From positions 756,436 to 820,435 of the forward strand of contig NZ_JBHSAP010000007.1 in assembly GCF_042650125.1 (NCBI RefSeq): a DNA stretch of 64,000 bases, in the 5' to 3' direction. The DNA is from Salinithrix halophila. Lineage in GTDB: Bacteria > Bacillota > Bacilli > Thermoactinomycetales > DSM-45169. Below, in pieces: positions 43,624 through 52,945 of this stretch. The position numbers were made by a program, and so were the translations under genes. Numbering within the stretch: position 1 is the first letter of the stretch; the number at the start of each line of letters is the position of its first letter. The notes under the pieces were generated by a model. That model saw only the letters and a program-made list of their open reading frames with translations. It was not told where the DNA came from and ran no database searches.

Positions 43624-45003
43624 TTATTGGTCCCGCTTACCTTCCTCCATTGCTCTTTTCATCGCATCAGCCACAAATTGCACATCCGTACCGACGATTA
43701 CCTGTATGCTGGAGCCACCTGTGCGTATCACACCTCTCGCTCCGTGTTTCTTTAGATTCGTCTCTTCCACTTTCCCCATATCATCCACGCGAAGCCGGAG
43801 CCGGGTCGCACAATAATCTAGGGAGAGAATATTATCTCGTCCTCCCAGATCTTCAAGGAACAACGACCCGCGAGGATCATCGCTGGACGTCTTCACGACC
43901 TCGGTCACTTCCGTCTCCTCGTCTCCCCTCCCTGGCGTCTTCAGATCCAGTGTTCGGATCAGAAGATAAAAGAGTGTAAAATAGATCCCCCCGTAAGCGA
44001 GACCGACCGCGAGGAGCAACCACGCCCCTTTGGCCAACCCGAGGTTGAGGAAGAAATCGATCGCTCCTGCTGAAAACCCAAATCCGTGGTGGATATCCAA
44101 TAAGTAGGTCACTACGAAGGAACTAGCCGTTAACAACGCATGAATCCCATAGAGCAGCGGAGATAAGAACATAAAGGTAAACTCGATGGGTTCCGTAATC
44201 CCCGTCAGGAAGGAGGTGAAGGCAATACTACCCAACAAACCTGCCACCTGCTTCCGCCTCTTCTTGGGCGCAGCCAAAATCATGGCCAGAGCGGCGGCGG
44301 GTAACCCGAACATCATGACGGGGAAAAATCCGGCCATAAAGGTTCCAGCGGATGGGTCCCCGGCAAAGAACCGGTTTAGATCCCCTTTGGCTCCACCAAA
44401 ATCACCAAAGACGAACCAAACCAGACTGTTCAGCACATGGTGCAGGCCCATGGGAATCAAAAGTCGGTTCAGGAATCCGTATACACCCACCCCTACAGCA
44501 CCTGCACCAATAATCCATTGCCCAAGGGAATGGATCGCATCCTGGATCGGCGGCCAGATGAGGCCGAACAGGCCGCCGAGGATCACCATCGAAGCAGCAG
44601 TCACGATCGGAACAAAACGGCGACCCCCAAAGAAAGCCAACCATTCGGGTAATTTGATATAATGAAAGCGGTTGTAAAGAAGACCGGCCACCAGCCCAGT
44701 AACAATCCCTCCCAAGACACCCATGTCAATCTCCTTGTTGATCGCCGTAACCGAATGATCCAGGACCAGATAACCGATGACACCTGCCAGAGCCGCTGTA
44801 CCACTTCCGTCTCGGGAAAATCCGATGGCCAGGCCGATCGCAAAGATCAAAGGCAGATTATCAAAAATCCCCTTACCTGCTGCCGCGATGAAAGGAATGT
44901 CGAGCAAGTCATCCTGCCCCAACCGCAGCAACAAGGCCGCTGCTGGGAGGACAGCGATCGGCAACATCAGGGATTTTCCAATCCGCTGAAAGAAATCGAA
45001 CAT
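43624..45003 (-). CDS. nagE: PTS N-acetylglucosamine transporter IICB
   Basis: 459 residues. The IIC domain (about ten membrane segments) has GLHHVLNSLVWF, GFFPVMMFGLPAAALAM and TGITEPIEFTFMFLSPLLYG, with the sugar-binding Glu. The C-terminal IIB domain carries the phosphorylated Cys in LDYCATRLRLRV. No IIA domain is fused, so a separate IIA (often that of the glucose system) must supply phosphate. ATG start after AAGGAG. Divergent from nagA across two palindromes. Confidence 0.93.
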   Translation of the reverse strand: MFDFFQRIGKSLMLPIAVLPAAALLLRLGQDDLLDIPFIAAAGKGIFDNLPLIFAIGLAIGFSRDGSGTAALAGVIGYLVLDHSVTAINKEIDMGVLGGIVTGLVAGLLYNRFHYIKLPEWLAFFGGRRFVPIVTAASMVILGGLFGLIWPPIQDAIHSLGQWIIGAGAVGVGVYGFLNRLLIPMGLHHVLNSLVWFVFGDFGGAKGDLNRFFAGDPSAGTFMAGFFPVMMFGLPAAALAMILAAPKKRRKQVAGLLGSIAFTSFLTGITEPIEFTFMFLSPLLYGIHALLTASSFVVTYLLDIHHGFGFSAGAIDFFLNLGLAKGAWLLLAVGLAYGGIYFTLFYLLIRTLDLKTPGRGDEETEVTEVVKTSSDDPRGSLFLEDLGGRDNILSLDYCATRLRLRVDDMGKVEETNLKKHGARGVIRTGGSSIQVIVGTDVQFVADAMKRAMEEGKRDQ

Positions 45004-45094
45004 CCATCTTCTCTCCTTACATGTGGATTTTTGGCGTGAAGGCCATAAAGAAATCATGAAGGCGTTTTCTCGATGCTAGCACCTTTTTGACTAG

Positions 45095-45106
45095 ATGTCT
45101 AGACAT
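45095..45106. promoter_or_regulatory. NagR-type operator, site 1
   Basis: Perfect palindrome ATGTCTAGACAT on the nagE side of the divergent region; it fits the TGTxTAGACA core bound by GntR/HutC-type repressors such as NagR. Confidence 0.6.
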
Positions 45107-45162
45107 ATATCTTTCCATTCGGCGTTTATAAGCCTTAAAACTCGAAAAAAAGGTCCTCACAT

Positions 45163-45178
45163 GTATAGACCTCTATAC
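45163..45178. promoter_or_regulatory. NagR-type operator, site 2
   Basis: GTATAGA-CC-TCTATAC, 53 bases before the nagA start, overlapping the likely nagA promoter region. Confidence 0.6.
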
Positions 45179-45230
45179 GGGCTGGTGGTACACTAGAGGA
45201 TGAGTAGGAATCAGAAGGAGAGACGTCCCT

Positions 45231-46436
45231 ATGTCTAACCAACCCGCTACCACGGTTCTTCGCGACTTGACCGTCCATACGGAAAGCGACCGGATCGAAA
45301 CCGGCTATGTAATCCTCACCGGGGGAACCATCCGAGCACTGGGCCGGACTGATGAGTGGAAAGGGGCGGGGACCGCCGGTGCCCGGGTTCTTTCCCTCCC
45401 TGGGTATCATCTGGTTCCCGGCATGATCGATATCCATATCCATGGAGCGGACGGCGCAGATGTGATGGATGCTACCCCCACCGCCCTGGAGACCATCGCC
45501 TCTGCCCTTCCCCGGGAGGGGACGACCTCCTTTTTGGCTACCACCCTCACCCAAGCCCCTCACCGCATCGAACAAGCCTTGTCCAATGCAGCGGCTTATC
45601 GAAAAAAAGAACCCGCCCCCGGAAAAGCAGAAATGCTGGGAATCCATTTGGAAGGCCCCTTTATCTCGAAAAAACGGGCTGGTGCGCAGCCCACGACTCA
45701 CATACATCCCCCCGACTTATCCATCCTGAAACAGTGGCAAGCTCTCGCAGAAGGAGCCATTCGGATCGTCACCCTCGCCCCGGAAGAGCCTGGTGCTTTG
45801 GCGCTGATCCATTGGCTGCGGGAAGCCGATATTCTCCCTTCCATCGGCCATTCCGATGCCACATTGGCTGAAATGGACGAAGCGGTACGGGCTGGAGCCC
45901 TCCACGTCACCCATCTCTATAACGGGATGCGAGGGATTCACCATCGAGAACCGGGCGTAGCGGGAGCGGCCCTCCTACGGGATGAACTGACTGCAGAACT
46001 GATCGCAGATGGCATCCATTGTCGTCAGGAGATGATAGAACTAGCCTTCCGTATGAAGACACGAGAGCGGTTGATTCTAATCACGGATGCCATGCGTGCC
46101 AAATGCCTAAAAAACGGCACCTATGATCTGGGCGGTCAGTCTGTCCTTGTGGAGGACGGAAAAGCCACGTTGCCTGATGGAACGTTGGCCGGCAGTATCC
46201 TGAAGATGGGAGACGCCGTAAAAAATATGATACGCTACGCCGGTTGCACCCTAGAAGATATCTCGTATATGACCGCTGTCAATCCGGCCCGCCAACTGGG
46301 TGTCTTCGACCGCAAGGGCAGTATCGCACCGGGGAAAGATGCCGATCTGGTAATCCTCGATCCGAATTTCTCGGTTGCCGCCACGTTTTGCCGTGGACAA
46401 CTATCCTATGAAAAGAAGGAGGCCCCTCTTCCATGA
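45231..46436 (+). CDS. nagA: N-acetylglucosamine-6-phosphate deacetylase
   Basis: 401 residues of the amidohydrolase superfamily. GMIDIHIHGADG supplies the first metal His pair; EGPFISKKRAGAQP carries the metal Glu; IGHSDATL and THLYNGMRG carry further His ligands; LITDAM has the catalytic Asp. It removes the acetyl group from GlcNAc-6-P after NagE uptake. AAGGAG precedes the ATG. It overlaps nagB by four bases. Confidence 0.96.
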   Translation: MSNQPATTVLRDLTVHTESDRIETGYVILTGGTIRALGRTDEWKGAGTAGARVLSLPGYHLVPGMIDIHIHGADGADVMDATPTALETIASALPREGTTSFLATTLTQAPHRIEQALSNAAAYRKKEPAPGKAEMLGIHLEGPFISKKRAGAQPTTHIHPPDLSILKQWQALAEGAIRIVTLAPEEPGALALIHWLREADILPSIGHSDATLAEMDEAVRAGALHVTHLYNGMRGIHHREPGVAGAALLRDELTAELIADGIHCRQEMIELAFRMKTRERLILITDAMRAKCLKNGTYDLGGQSVLVEDGKATLPDGTLAGSILKMGDAVKNMIRYAGCTLEDISYMTAVNPARQLGVFDRKGSIAPGKDADLVILDPNFSVAATFCRGQLSYEKKEAPLP

Positions 46437-47173
46437 ACGTAATCCGAGCGGATAACTACCAAGATATGAGTCAAAAAGCTGCCGCCTTCCTTATCCAACA
46501 CATCCGCCAATCTCCCCGAACGACCCTCGGACTGGCCACAGGCGGAACTCCCATCGGTACCTACCGGGAACTGGTCAAGGATCACCGGGAACAGGGCACC
46601 TCCTACCGCGGGGTGACCACAGTCAATCTGGATGAATACGTCGGCTTGGAGGAGGACCACCCCAACAGCTACCGTTACTATATGGAGAACCATCTATTCC
46701 GGGAGATCGACATCGATAGACACCAAACCTACCTGCCCGACGGGAGAGCAGAAGATCTCGCCGCCGAATGTCAACGCTATGAAACACTTATTCGGAAAGT
46801 TGGGGGCATCGATTTACAAGTACTGGGCATTGGGCGAAACGGACACATCGGATTCAATGAACCGGGAACCCCCCTTCATTCCCGTACCCATGTCGTTACC
46901 CTGACTTCCTCGACACGACAGGCCAATGCCCGCTACTTCCCCTCGGAAGAGGAGATGCCCACCCAGGCCATCACCATGGGGATTGCCACTATTCTAGACA
47001 GTCGGCAAATCCTTCTCCTGGCATCTGGAGAAGATAAAGCCCCCGCCATCCAGCATTTATTGGAGGGGAAACCGAATCCTGATTTTCCTGCTTCCGCCCT
47101 GATTCACCATCCCCGTGTTACCATTGTTGCAGACAACGAAGCGCTTTCCGGGGCCACCTTGGTCCCATCCTGA
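46433..47173 (+). CDS. nagB: glucosamine-6-phosphate deaminase
   Basis: 246 residues. GLATGGTPIGTYRELV, the catalytic TVNLDEYVGL (Asp), GRNGHIGFNEPG (His/Glu relay) and ASGEDKAPAIQHLLEG are diagnostic. It converts GlcN-6-P to fructose-6-P and ammonia. Its ATG overlaps the nagA stop and has AGAAGGAGG upstream. Confidence 0.96.
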   Translation: MNVIRADNYQDMSQKAAAFLIQHIRQSPRTTLGLATGGTPIGTYRELVKDHREQGTSYRGVTTVNLDEYVGLEEDHPNSYRYYMENHLFREIDIDRHQTYLPDGRAEDLAAECQRYETLIRKVGGIDLQVLGIGRNGHIGFNEPGTPLHSRTHVVTLTSSTRQANARYFPSEEEMPTQAITMGIATILDSRQILLLASGEDKAPAIQHLLEGKPNPDFPASALIHHPRVTIVADNEALSGATLVPS

Positions 47174-47191
47174 AAGGAGTCTCTGACCTCG

Positions 47192-47914
47192 ATGATCGAC
47201 AAAAATTCGCCCCTCCCGATTTACGCCCAGTTGGAAGAGCAGATCAAGGAACGGATCGAAAGCGGCAACTTGAAACCGGGCGACGGTCTGCCTTCTGAAC
47301 GGGAATACTGCGAGCGTTATGGGATTAGCCGGATGACTGTCCGTCAGGCAATCAATAACCTGGTGAATGACGGCTATCTACGCAGAGAAAAAGGAAAAGG
47401 TACTTATGTAGCAGAAAAGAAGCTGGAACAACAGCTTCAGGGGTTAACCAGCTTTACGGAAGACATGAAAGCCAGAGGAATGGAGCCCAGCAGTACATTG
47501 CTCCATTTTGAAATCGTACCTGCTCCTGAGTCGATCGCACAACTCCTGTCGGTTGGTCAACATGAGCCTGTCTACCGTATCCGGCGCATCCGACTGGCCG
47601 ACGGGAAACCGATGGCTCTAGAGACCAGCCACATCCCCGCCAATTTAGTTCCGGGGCTTACCCCGGATATCGTGGCTGGCTCGTTATATCAATATATCGA
47701 AGAGCGGTTGCGCTATCCCATCGACCACTCTAACCAGGTGATCGAGTCAGCCGCCGCAGGGGAGATGGAAAGCCGCCATCTGTCCATTCCCGCCGGCTGC
47801 CCCATCCTGCTGATCCAACGGGATACGTTTTTGAAAGACGGAACTCCGATCGAAACCGTCAAATCCGCTTACCGAGCAGACCGCTACAAATTTGTGACCA
47901 CCATCCGTCGCTAA
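47192..47914 (+). CDS. nagR: GntR/HutC-family repressor of the nag genes
   Basis: 240 residues: N-terminal winged helix (PIYAQLEEQIKERIESGNLKP, SEREYCERYGISRMTVRQAI), then a UTRA effector domain (YRIRRIRLADGKPMALETSHIP). In Bacillus NagR (YvoA) binds GlcN-6-P or GlcNAc-6-P and releases DNA. It lies in the same operon as nagA and nagB, and two matching palindromes are in the nagE-nagA intergenic region, so autoregulation is likely. Confidence 0.92.
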   Translation: MIDKNSPLPIYAQLEEQIKERIESGNLKPGDGLPSEREYCERYGISRMTVRQAINNLVNDGYLRREKGKGTYVAEKKLEQQLQGLTSFTEDMKARGMEPSSTLLHFEIVPAPESIAQLLSVGQHEPVYRIRRIRLADGKPMALETSHIPANLVPGLTPDIVAGSLYQYIEERLRYPIDHSNQVIESAAAGEMESRHLSIPAGCPILLIQRDTFLKDGTPIETVKSAYRADRYKFVTTIRR

Positions 47915-47945
47915 AAATACGTACCGTTACAGAGGAGAGGCACCC

Positions 47946-48674
47946 ATGCTGCACCGATATTTCCAAGAGATCCGAAAGCGATTGGACAATCTAGAGCAGG
48001 AACAAGCAACCAGCATGAAAAAAGCCGCCGCCGAATGCGTCCGCTGTATTCAAGAAGGAGGTATCTTGCATCTTTTCGGGAGCGGTCATTCCCATCTGCT
48101 GTCAGAAGAGGGCTATTACCGGGCGGGGGGACTGGCCCCGGTACGCCCGATCGTGGCGGAAGATCTGCTCCTTTCCCGTGGAGGAAGCCGTTGCTCCTTC
48201 TTTGAACGGAAAGAAGGTTACGCCGCTTCCTTCCTCACCAGCCAGGATATCCGACCCGGTGAGGTGCTGTTCGTCTTCTCTACCTCCGGCCGCAATCCTG
48301 TTCCGGTGGATGTGGCCTTATTCGGCAGGGAAAAAGGTGCCTTCGTCATTGGGGTCACCGCCCTGGCGTATTCTCGTATACAGCCTTCCCGCCACTCCAG
48401 CGGCCTTCGCCTATGGGACTGCGTTGATTTGGCCATCGATAACGGCACCGCAGCCGGGGACAGCCTCCTATCAACTGAGCAAATCCCTGTCTCCTTCGGG
48501 CCCGGTTCCACCGTCCTGGCAGCCGCCCTGTTAAACGGTATCCTAGCGGAGACCGTCCGGTTGCTCGCGGAAAACGGCATGGAACCTCCCATTTTCAAAA
48601 GCGGAAACCTGGAAGGAGCAGATTCCCACAACCAAGCCCTGATGGAACGATACGGAGACCGCATCCCCTTTTGA
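47946..48674 (+). CDS. SIS-domain sugar-phosphate protein (UPF0309)
   Basis: 242 residues with one SIS domain: HLFGSGHSHLLSEEGYYRAGGL binds a phosphosugar, and VFSTSGRNPVPVDVAL and FGPGSTVLAAALLNG are also typical. UPF0309 proteins often lie in amino-sugar clusters, and the position last in the nag operon supports a role as isomerase or accessory enzyme for an amino-sugar phosphate. The exact reaction is unknown. Confidence 0.82.
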   Translation: MLHRYFQEIRKRLDNLEQEQATSMKKAAAECVRCIQEGGILHLFGSGHSHLLSEEGYYRAGGLAPVRPIVAEDLLLSRGGSRCSFFERKEGYAASFLTSQDIRPGEVLFVFSTSGRNPVPVDVALFGREKGAFVIGVTALAYSRIQPSRHSSGLRLWDCVDLAIDNGTAAGDSLLSTEQIPVSFGPGSTVLAAALLNGILAETVRLLAENGMEPPIFKSGNLEGADSHNQALMERYGDRIPF

Positions 48675-48690
48675 AACAAGATCATTCTAT

Positions 48691-48742
48691 TAATAAGGCT
48701 CTTCCTTCGGAGAACTGTTCCCCAAAGGAAGAGCCTTATTTT
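48691..48742. terminator. bidirectional terminator
   Basis: AATAAGGCTCTTCCTT / AAGGAAGAGCCTTATT with T-run, between the nag operon and the convergent ArsC/Spx-like gene. Confidence 0.82.
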
Positions 48743-48759
48743 TATCAACAGGTGGAAAC

Positions 48760-49125
48760 CTATTCGTTCCTCCAGGTGTCGTCAAAGGTTTCTTCTTTAA
48801 AACCAACGGTTACCTGGTCGCCGTCGGTGGCGATGGGCCGTTTGATCAGCATTCCATCGGAGGCGAGGAGTTCCAGTTTTTCTTCGTCATCCATCGTTTT
48901 CAGCCGCTCTTTTAAGTTGAGCTCCCGGTATTTCTTCCCGCTGATATTAAAAAATTTCTGCAGCGGCAGGCCGCTTTTGACCACGAAACCCTTCAACTCG
49001 TCCTTTGAGGGGGGTTCTTTAACGATGTGCTTTTCCTCAAAGGGGATCCCGTGTTGCTCCAGATACTTCTTGGCTTTTTTGCACGTTCCGCAGGCCGGGT
49101 ACAGATAGACGGTTAGGTGTCGCAT
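48760..49125 (-). CDS. ArsC/Spx-family protein (YusI-like)
   Basis: 121 residues with a thioredoxin-like ArsC fold: LYPACGTCKKAKKYLEQHGI has a CxxC, and IKRPIATDGDQVTVGF carries the conserved Arg-Pro. The family contains Spx/MgsR regulators, which bind RNA polymerase, and YusI/YfgD reductases. The RPI motif fits both. A transcription role cannot be excluded. Confidence 0.82.
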   Translation of the reverse strand: MRHLTVYLYPACGTCKKAKKYLEQHGIPFEEKHIVKEPPSKDELKGFVVKSGLPLQKFFNISGKKYRELNLKERLKTMDDEEKLELLASDGMLIKRPIATDGDQVTVGFKEETFDDTWRNE

Positions 49126-49190
49126 CGTTTACATCCTCCCGTGGGTTGGTCATTCCCAGTATACCCAACTCCGTTCGGTTCACGAAAGGC

Positions 49191-49748
49191 CTACCGGAAA
49201 ACCTGGCCGCCTCGTTTGTATTCCACGTCAGGGCATCCTTCCCTGGCATTGGCAGCCCGGGCGATGGCAAAGAAAAAGTCAGAGAGGCGGTTAAGATAGC
49301 GGCGGACTTCCTCGTTGGTCTCCTGCTCCCGAGCCAATGTAACGACCAACCGCTCCGCCCGCCTGGTCAGTACCCGGCACACATGAAGCGCAGAGGATAT
49401 CTCTGAGCCCCCGGGCAAGATAAAACGCTGGATTGGCGGTGCTTCGGCGTCATAGCGGTCAATCCATTCTTCCAGCCGTTTCACCATATCCGCCGTCACT
49501 TTGTACTGCCGTTTTTTCCCCGCCTGGGCGAGGTCCCCCCCGGCATCGAACAGTTCATGCTGGATCTCTGTCAGGTCCTGGATCATATCTTTATGCTTTT
49601 CTGCATCCATCCGTAAAATCGCCTCGCCGACAAACGCGTTCACCTCGTCCGTTGTCCCATAGGCTGCCACACGGATATCATCCTTGTCGACCCGGCCGCC
49701 GATGACGCCAGTTTGACCCTCATCACCCGTCCGTGTATAGATACGCAT
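49191..49748 (-). CDS. pduO: PduO-type cob(I)alamin adenosyltransferase
   Basis: 185 residues: TRTGDEGQTGVIGGRVDKDDIRV near the N-terminus is the ATP site, and RVLTRRAERLVV carries conserved Arg residues. It makes adenosylcobalamin from cob(I)alamin and ATP. It is the last gene after btuFCD, downstream of a cobalamin riboswitch, so uptake and activation are coordinated. ATG after AAGGGGG. Confidence 0.94.
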   Translation of the reverse strand: MRIYTRTGDEGQTGVIGGRVDKDDIRVAAYGTTDEVNAFVGEAILRMDAEKHKDMIQDLTEIQHELFDAGGDLAQAGKKRQYKVTADMVKRLEEWIDRYDAEAPPIQRFILPGGSEISSALHVCRVLTRRAERLVVTLAREQETNEEVRRYLNRLSDFFFAIARAANAREGCPDVEYKRGGQVFR

Positions 49749-49781
49749 CCATCCAACCCCCTTTATGGAAGTATACCGCTG

Positions 49782-50609
49782 TCAAAGGGAAAAGGGCACC
49801 GTTTTGCCAAAAGCCTCTTCTCTCCGACTTTCCTGCTCGCCCGGCTGGAGAAGTACCTGAGGAACACGGGTAACCGGATGTTTGGTAATCAGGGGTTCCA
49901 CCCCGTATACTTGATGGATCACCGGGGCTTGGATCACCTCTTCCGGTCGGCCTGTACGTATCAGGACCCCCTCTTTCATGATCGCCAGCCGGTCACAATA
50001 CTGGGCCGCCAGATTGAGGTCGTGGAAAACGACCAACACCGCTAGGCCGCACTCCCACTGCCAACTTCGAATCCGATCCAAAATCGCCAGTTGATGAGCG
50101 ATGTCCAGATACGTGGTCGGCTCATCCAGGAACAGGAGGCGAGGCTCCTGGGCCATCGCTTTGGCGATGGCAACCCGTTGCCGTTCTCCGCCGGAGAGGG
50201 TCTGGACCGGGCGATCCCGGTCCTTTTCCAAGCCCGTCTGAAGGAGCACGTGATCCACCGTCTGCCGGTCGGCTCTGTCCGCCCATGGCCAGAAACTCTG
50301 GTGGGGATGGCGACCCATCGCCACGACTTCCTCCACCGTAAACGGGACCGGCGGCAACCCTTCCTGAGGGAGGACGGCAACCCGCTTGGCCCTCTCCCGC
50401 CCGGTCCATTCCGCCATCGGGCGTCCTTCCAGCCGGACGGTTCCTTCATCGGGGACCTCCTCGCCGGATAAGAGGCGGACCAGTGTCGTCTTGCCACTCC
50501 CGTTTGGCCCGATCAGGCCGACAATCTCCCCTTTGGCGACAGAAAGGGAGATCCCTTTCACAACGTCCCGGCCTTGGTAGGTTTTTTTCAGCCCTTCCGC
50601 TTCCAGCAT
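49782..50609 (-). CDS. btuD: vitamin B12 ABC transporter ATP-binding protein
   Basis: 275 residues. Walker A GPNGSGKTT, signature LSGGERQRVAIAKAMAQ, Walker B RLLFLDEPTTYLDI and the switch His in VVFHDLN are all present. The start is the ATG with GGGGGGGAGC upstream rather than the GTG/ATG 14 codons earlier. By itself it is of the FecE/BtuD type, and the riboswitch context makes B12 the likely cargo. Confidence 0.9.
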   Translation of the reverse strand: MLEAEGLKKTYQGRDVVKGISLSVAKGEIVGLIGPNGSGKTTLVRLLSGEEVPDEGTVRLEGRPMAEWTGRERAKRVAVLPQEGLPPVPFTVEEVVAMGRHPHQSFWPWADRADRQTVDHVLLQTGLEKDRDRPVQTLSGGERQRVAIAKAMAQEPRLLFLDEPTTYLDIAHQLAILDRIRSWQWECGLAVLVVFHDLNLAAQYCDRLAIMKEGVLIRTGRPEEVIQAPVIHQVYGVEPLITKHPVTRVPQVLLQPGEQESRREEAFGKTVPFSL

Positions 50610-50628
50610 CGCCGCTCCCCCCCCTTCC

Positions 50629-51672
50629 CTAGTCCCTGCGTCCCAACGCATATCGTTTCAGCTGCCAAGCGAAAAATGGCCCCCCAACCATCGCGGTGAT
50701 CACCCCGATCGGCAGCTCCCGGGGGTCCATTACCGTCCGGGCCAGGGTGTCCGCCCAGACCAGGAAGACCGCACCCGCCAATGCCGAAATCGGAAGCAAC
50801 ACCCGATGATCGGGCCCGGTCATCATCCGAATGATGTGGGGGATGATTAACCCGACGAACCCGATCGTCCCGGATACCGAGACAGCTGCTGCCGTCATCA
50901 GAGTAGCGGCCAACAGCAGCAATAGCCGTGTGCGCTCCACAGACACCCCCAGGTGAGCGGCGGACCGCTCCCCGAGAGCAAACAAGTTTAGCGGCTTACT
51001 CAACAACCATACCACCGCCATCCCCCCGAACAGAAAGGGGAGAACGACCAAAGCATCTTTCCATTCCCGTAAAGCGACACTGCCCATCAACCAATACTGA
51101 ATACGTTGAATTTCCACCGCCGATGCCATGGCGATCACGTAGGTGAGCATCGCGCCGAAAAAAGCCTGCACCACGACCCCAGCGAGAATCAAGGTATCCG
51201 TCCGCATCGCCCCACCCAGCCGGGCCAGCTGCAACACGGATACCAGGGCGCAACTCCCCAGGAGGAAGGCCCAAACCGGCACAGCCCACTCGCCGAGCCA
51301 GGCGACACCCCAGCCGGTGAAGATGGCAATCGCCGCCCCGAGGCCAGCCCCGGATGAAACTCCCAGAATATAGGGGTCAGCCAGTGGGTTTTTCAGTAAC
51401 CCCTGGAATACTGCCCCTGAGCCAGCCAGAGCCGCCCCGACCAAAGCAGCCAACAAGACCCGAGGCAGCCGTAACTGCCAGACGATGGCGTCCGTCGCCG
51501 GATCGACCGACCCGCCCACTCCCATGAGGTGGAAGCCCACGACCCGCCAGACGTCGGTAAAACGAATATCCGCGCTCCCCACGGAGACCGCAGCAGCCAA
51601 GGATACTAGCAACAAGGACAGCCAAAAGGCGGACCAGCCTGTCAGCCGACCCGCCCAACTCCCAGCCCTCAT
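50629..51672 (-). CDS. btuC: vitamin B12 ABC transporter permease (FecCD/BtuC family)
   Basis: 347 residues with about ten membrane helices. Landmarks are RLPRVLLAALVGAALAGSGAVFQGLLKNPLADPYILGVSSGAGLGA and GTIGFVGLIIPHI (the coupling region), read as separate segments. It works as a dimer with BtuD and receives cobalamin from BtuF. The start overlaps the btuF stop (ATGA). Confidence 0.9.
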   Translation of the reverse strand: MRAGSWAGRLTGWSAFWLSLLLVSLAAAVSVGSADIRFTDVWRVVGFHLMGVGGSVDPATDAIVWQLRLPRVLLAALVGAALAGSGAVFQGLLKNPLADPYILGVSSGAGLGAAIAIFTGWGVAWLGEWAVPVWAFLLGSCALVSVLQLARLGGAMRTDTLILAGVVVQAFFGAMLTYVIAMASAVEIQRIQYWLMGSVALREWKDALVVLPFLFGGMAVVWLLSKPLNLFALGERSAAHLGVSVERTRLLLLLAATLMTAAAVSVSGTIGFVGLIIPHIIRMMTGPDHRVLLPISALAGAVFLVWADTLARTVMDPRELPIGVITAMVGGPFFAWQLKRYALGRRD

Positions 51673-52616
51673 TGGGCGACTTTAGCGTAAGCGTCCGGGT
51701 AAAGGGATTTGGAGATATGGAGCAGCCCCTTGGTAACCCGGGGACCCGGTCGGCTGACGAGATTACCGTCCAATGCTTCGATCCGGTCATCCTCCACGGC
51801 ATCGATTTTCTTCCATCCGCTGCGGGAGGCGATTTTTTTCGCCTTGGCCCCATGAGTATAAAGGATGACGTCCGGGTCATATTTCACGACCTTTTCGGCG
51901 GAAAGCTGCACCCAGCCTTTCTGGCCTTTCGCCACATTCTTTCCGCCTGCCAAGGTGATGAGCTCGTCCATAAACGTTCCTTTACCCGTGGTATACAAGT
52001 CGGGGGAGACTTCCACCCACACTTTGGCCTTCTCCTCGTCCGACACTTTGGCAGCCACTTTCTCGGCCACCTTCTTCTCTTTCTCCATCCTTTCGATTAC
52101 TTCTTCTGCTTTCTTCTCAGCTCCGGCTGCCTTGCCCACATCACGGATCTGCTTGTAAACCCCAGCCAGGTCATGGGGCTCATAAGCGAGGACCGTCAAT
52201 CCCAGCTTCCGCAATTTGTCGATCGTTTCCTGCTTCACCATCGGGGAGGCGAGAACCAGGTCCGGCTTCAGCGAGACGACCTTTTCAGCGTTAATATTCA
52301 TATCCCCTACCTTCTCTACCTTTTTCACTTCAGCAGGGTAGTCGTCATTGGCCGTGACGCCGACCACTTTTTTCCCCTGACCCAGTGCATAGATCGTCTC
52401 GGTCATGCTGGGGATTAGGGAGACAATTCGCTTTGGCTTCTTCTCGATGGTAACTTCCTTACCGGTGTCATCCTTCAGTTTGACGGGAAACCCTTCCGCC
52501 GACTTCTCAGTCTCATGCCCCTGTTGTCCGGCATCCGGTGCCGTCCCGCACCCGGCCAGCCCAAACACCAACAGGAAGGCTAATAACCCCATCCATACAC
52601 GCTTATGCATCTTCAT
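51669..52616 (-). CDS. btuF: vitamin B12 substrate-binding lipoprotein
   Basis: 315 residues with a lipoprotein signal ending LAGCG. The type III periplasmic-binding fold has KRIVSLIPSMTETIYALG, DLVLASPMV, a long linking helix (AGAEKKAEEVIERMEKEKK) and the C-terminal lobe (GTFMDELITLAGGKNVAKG). The chosen ATG follows GAGAGGAACGTGG; the frame is open further but runs into the riboswitch terminator. First gene of the B12 operon. Confidence 0.91.
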   Translation of the reverse strand: MKMHKRVWMGLLAFLLVFGLAGCGTAPDAGQQGHETEKSAEGFPVKLKDDTGKEVTIEKKPKRIVSLIPSMTETIYALGQGKKVVGVTANDDYPAEVKKVEKVGDMNINAEKVVSLKPDLVLASPMVKQETIDKLRKLGLTVLAYEPHDLAGVYKQIRDVGKAAGAEKKAEEVIERMEKEKKVAEKVAAKVSDEEKAKVWVEVSPDLYTTGKGTFMDELITLAGGKNVAKGQKGWVQLSAEKVVKYDPDVILYTHGAKAKKIASRSGWKKIDAVEDDRIEALDGNLVSRPGPRVTKGLLHISKSLYPDAYAKVAQ

Positions 52617-52650
52617 CCACGTTCCTCTCCCGTCTCTATAATCAGGCACG

Positions 52651-52683
52651 AAAAAAACCTCTTGCTCCAACGAGACAAAAGGC
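52651..52683 (-). terminator. riboswitch-controlled terminator
   Basis: Minus-strand stem around CTCGTTGGAG (CCTTTTGTCTC with GAGCAAGAGG) followed by seven T, between the B12 box and btuF. Confidence 0.7.
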
Positions 52684-52774
52684 ATGGCCGAGTTCCCTTT
52701 TCTAGGCGGTAAAAACCGCCGGGAAGACCCTTCCTTGCGCTCCTCTGCCTCGAAGGAGACGGCAAGCGTCGCGG

Positions 52775-52945
52775 AGGAAAGGCAGGTCTCCTGGCTCATG
52801 GATCGACACTCCTCCACACCTTCCCGTCTGTCGGACAGTGGCTTATCGTGGATTCGCTCCCCATTCACAGTGGCGGGACCGCGCCGGATTCACACCGGCT
52901 TCCCTTTTCACTTTCGCCCGTGGGCAAAAGACCTTTCCACCTATC
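52775..52945 (-). promoter_or_regulatory. cobalamin riboswitch
   Basis: On the minus strand: the GGAAGCCGGTGTGAATCCGG core, GCGGTCCCGCCACTGTGA, AAGCCACTGTCC, and the B12 box GAGCCAGGAGACCTGCC are all in canonical order. It binds adenosylcobalamin and, with the downstream terminator, should stop transcription of btuFCD-pduO when B12 is plentiful. About 90 bases separate the B12 box from the terminator, enough for an antiterminator. Confidence 0.95.
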
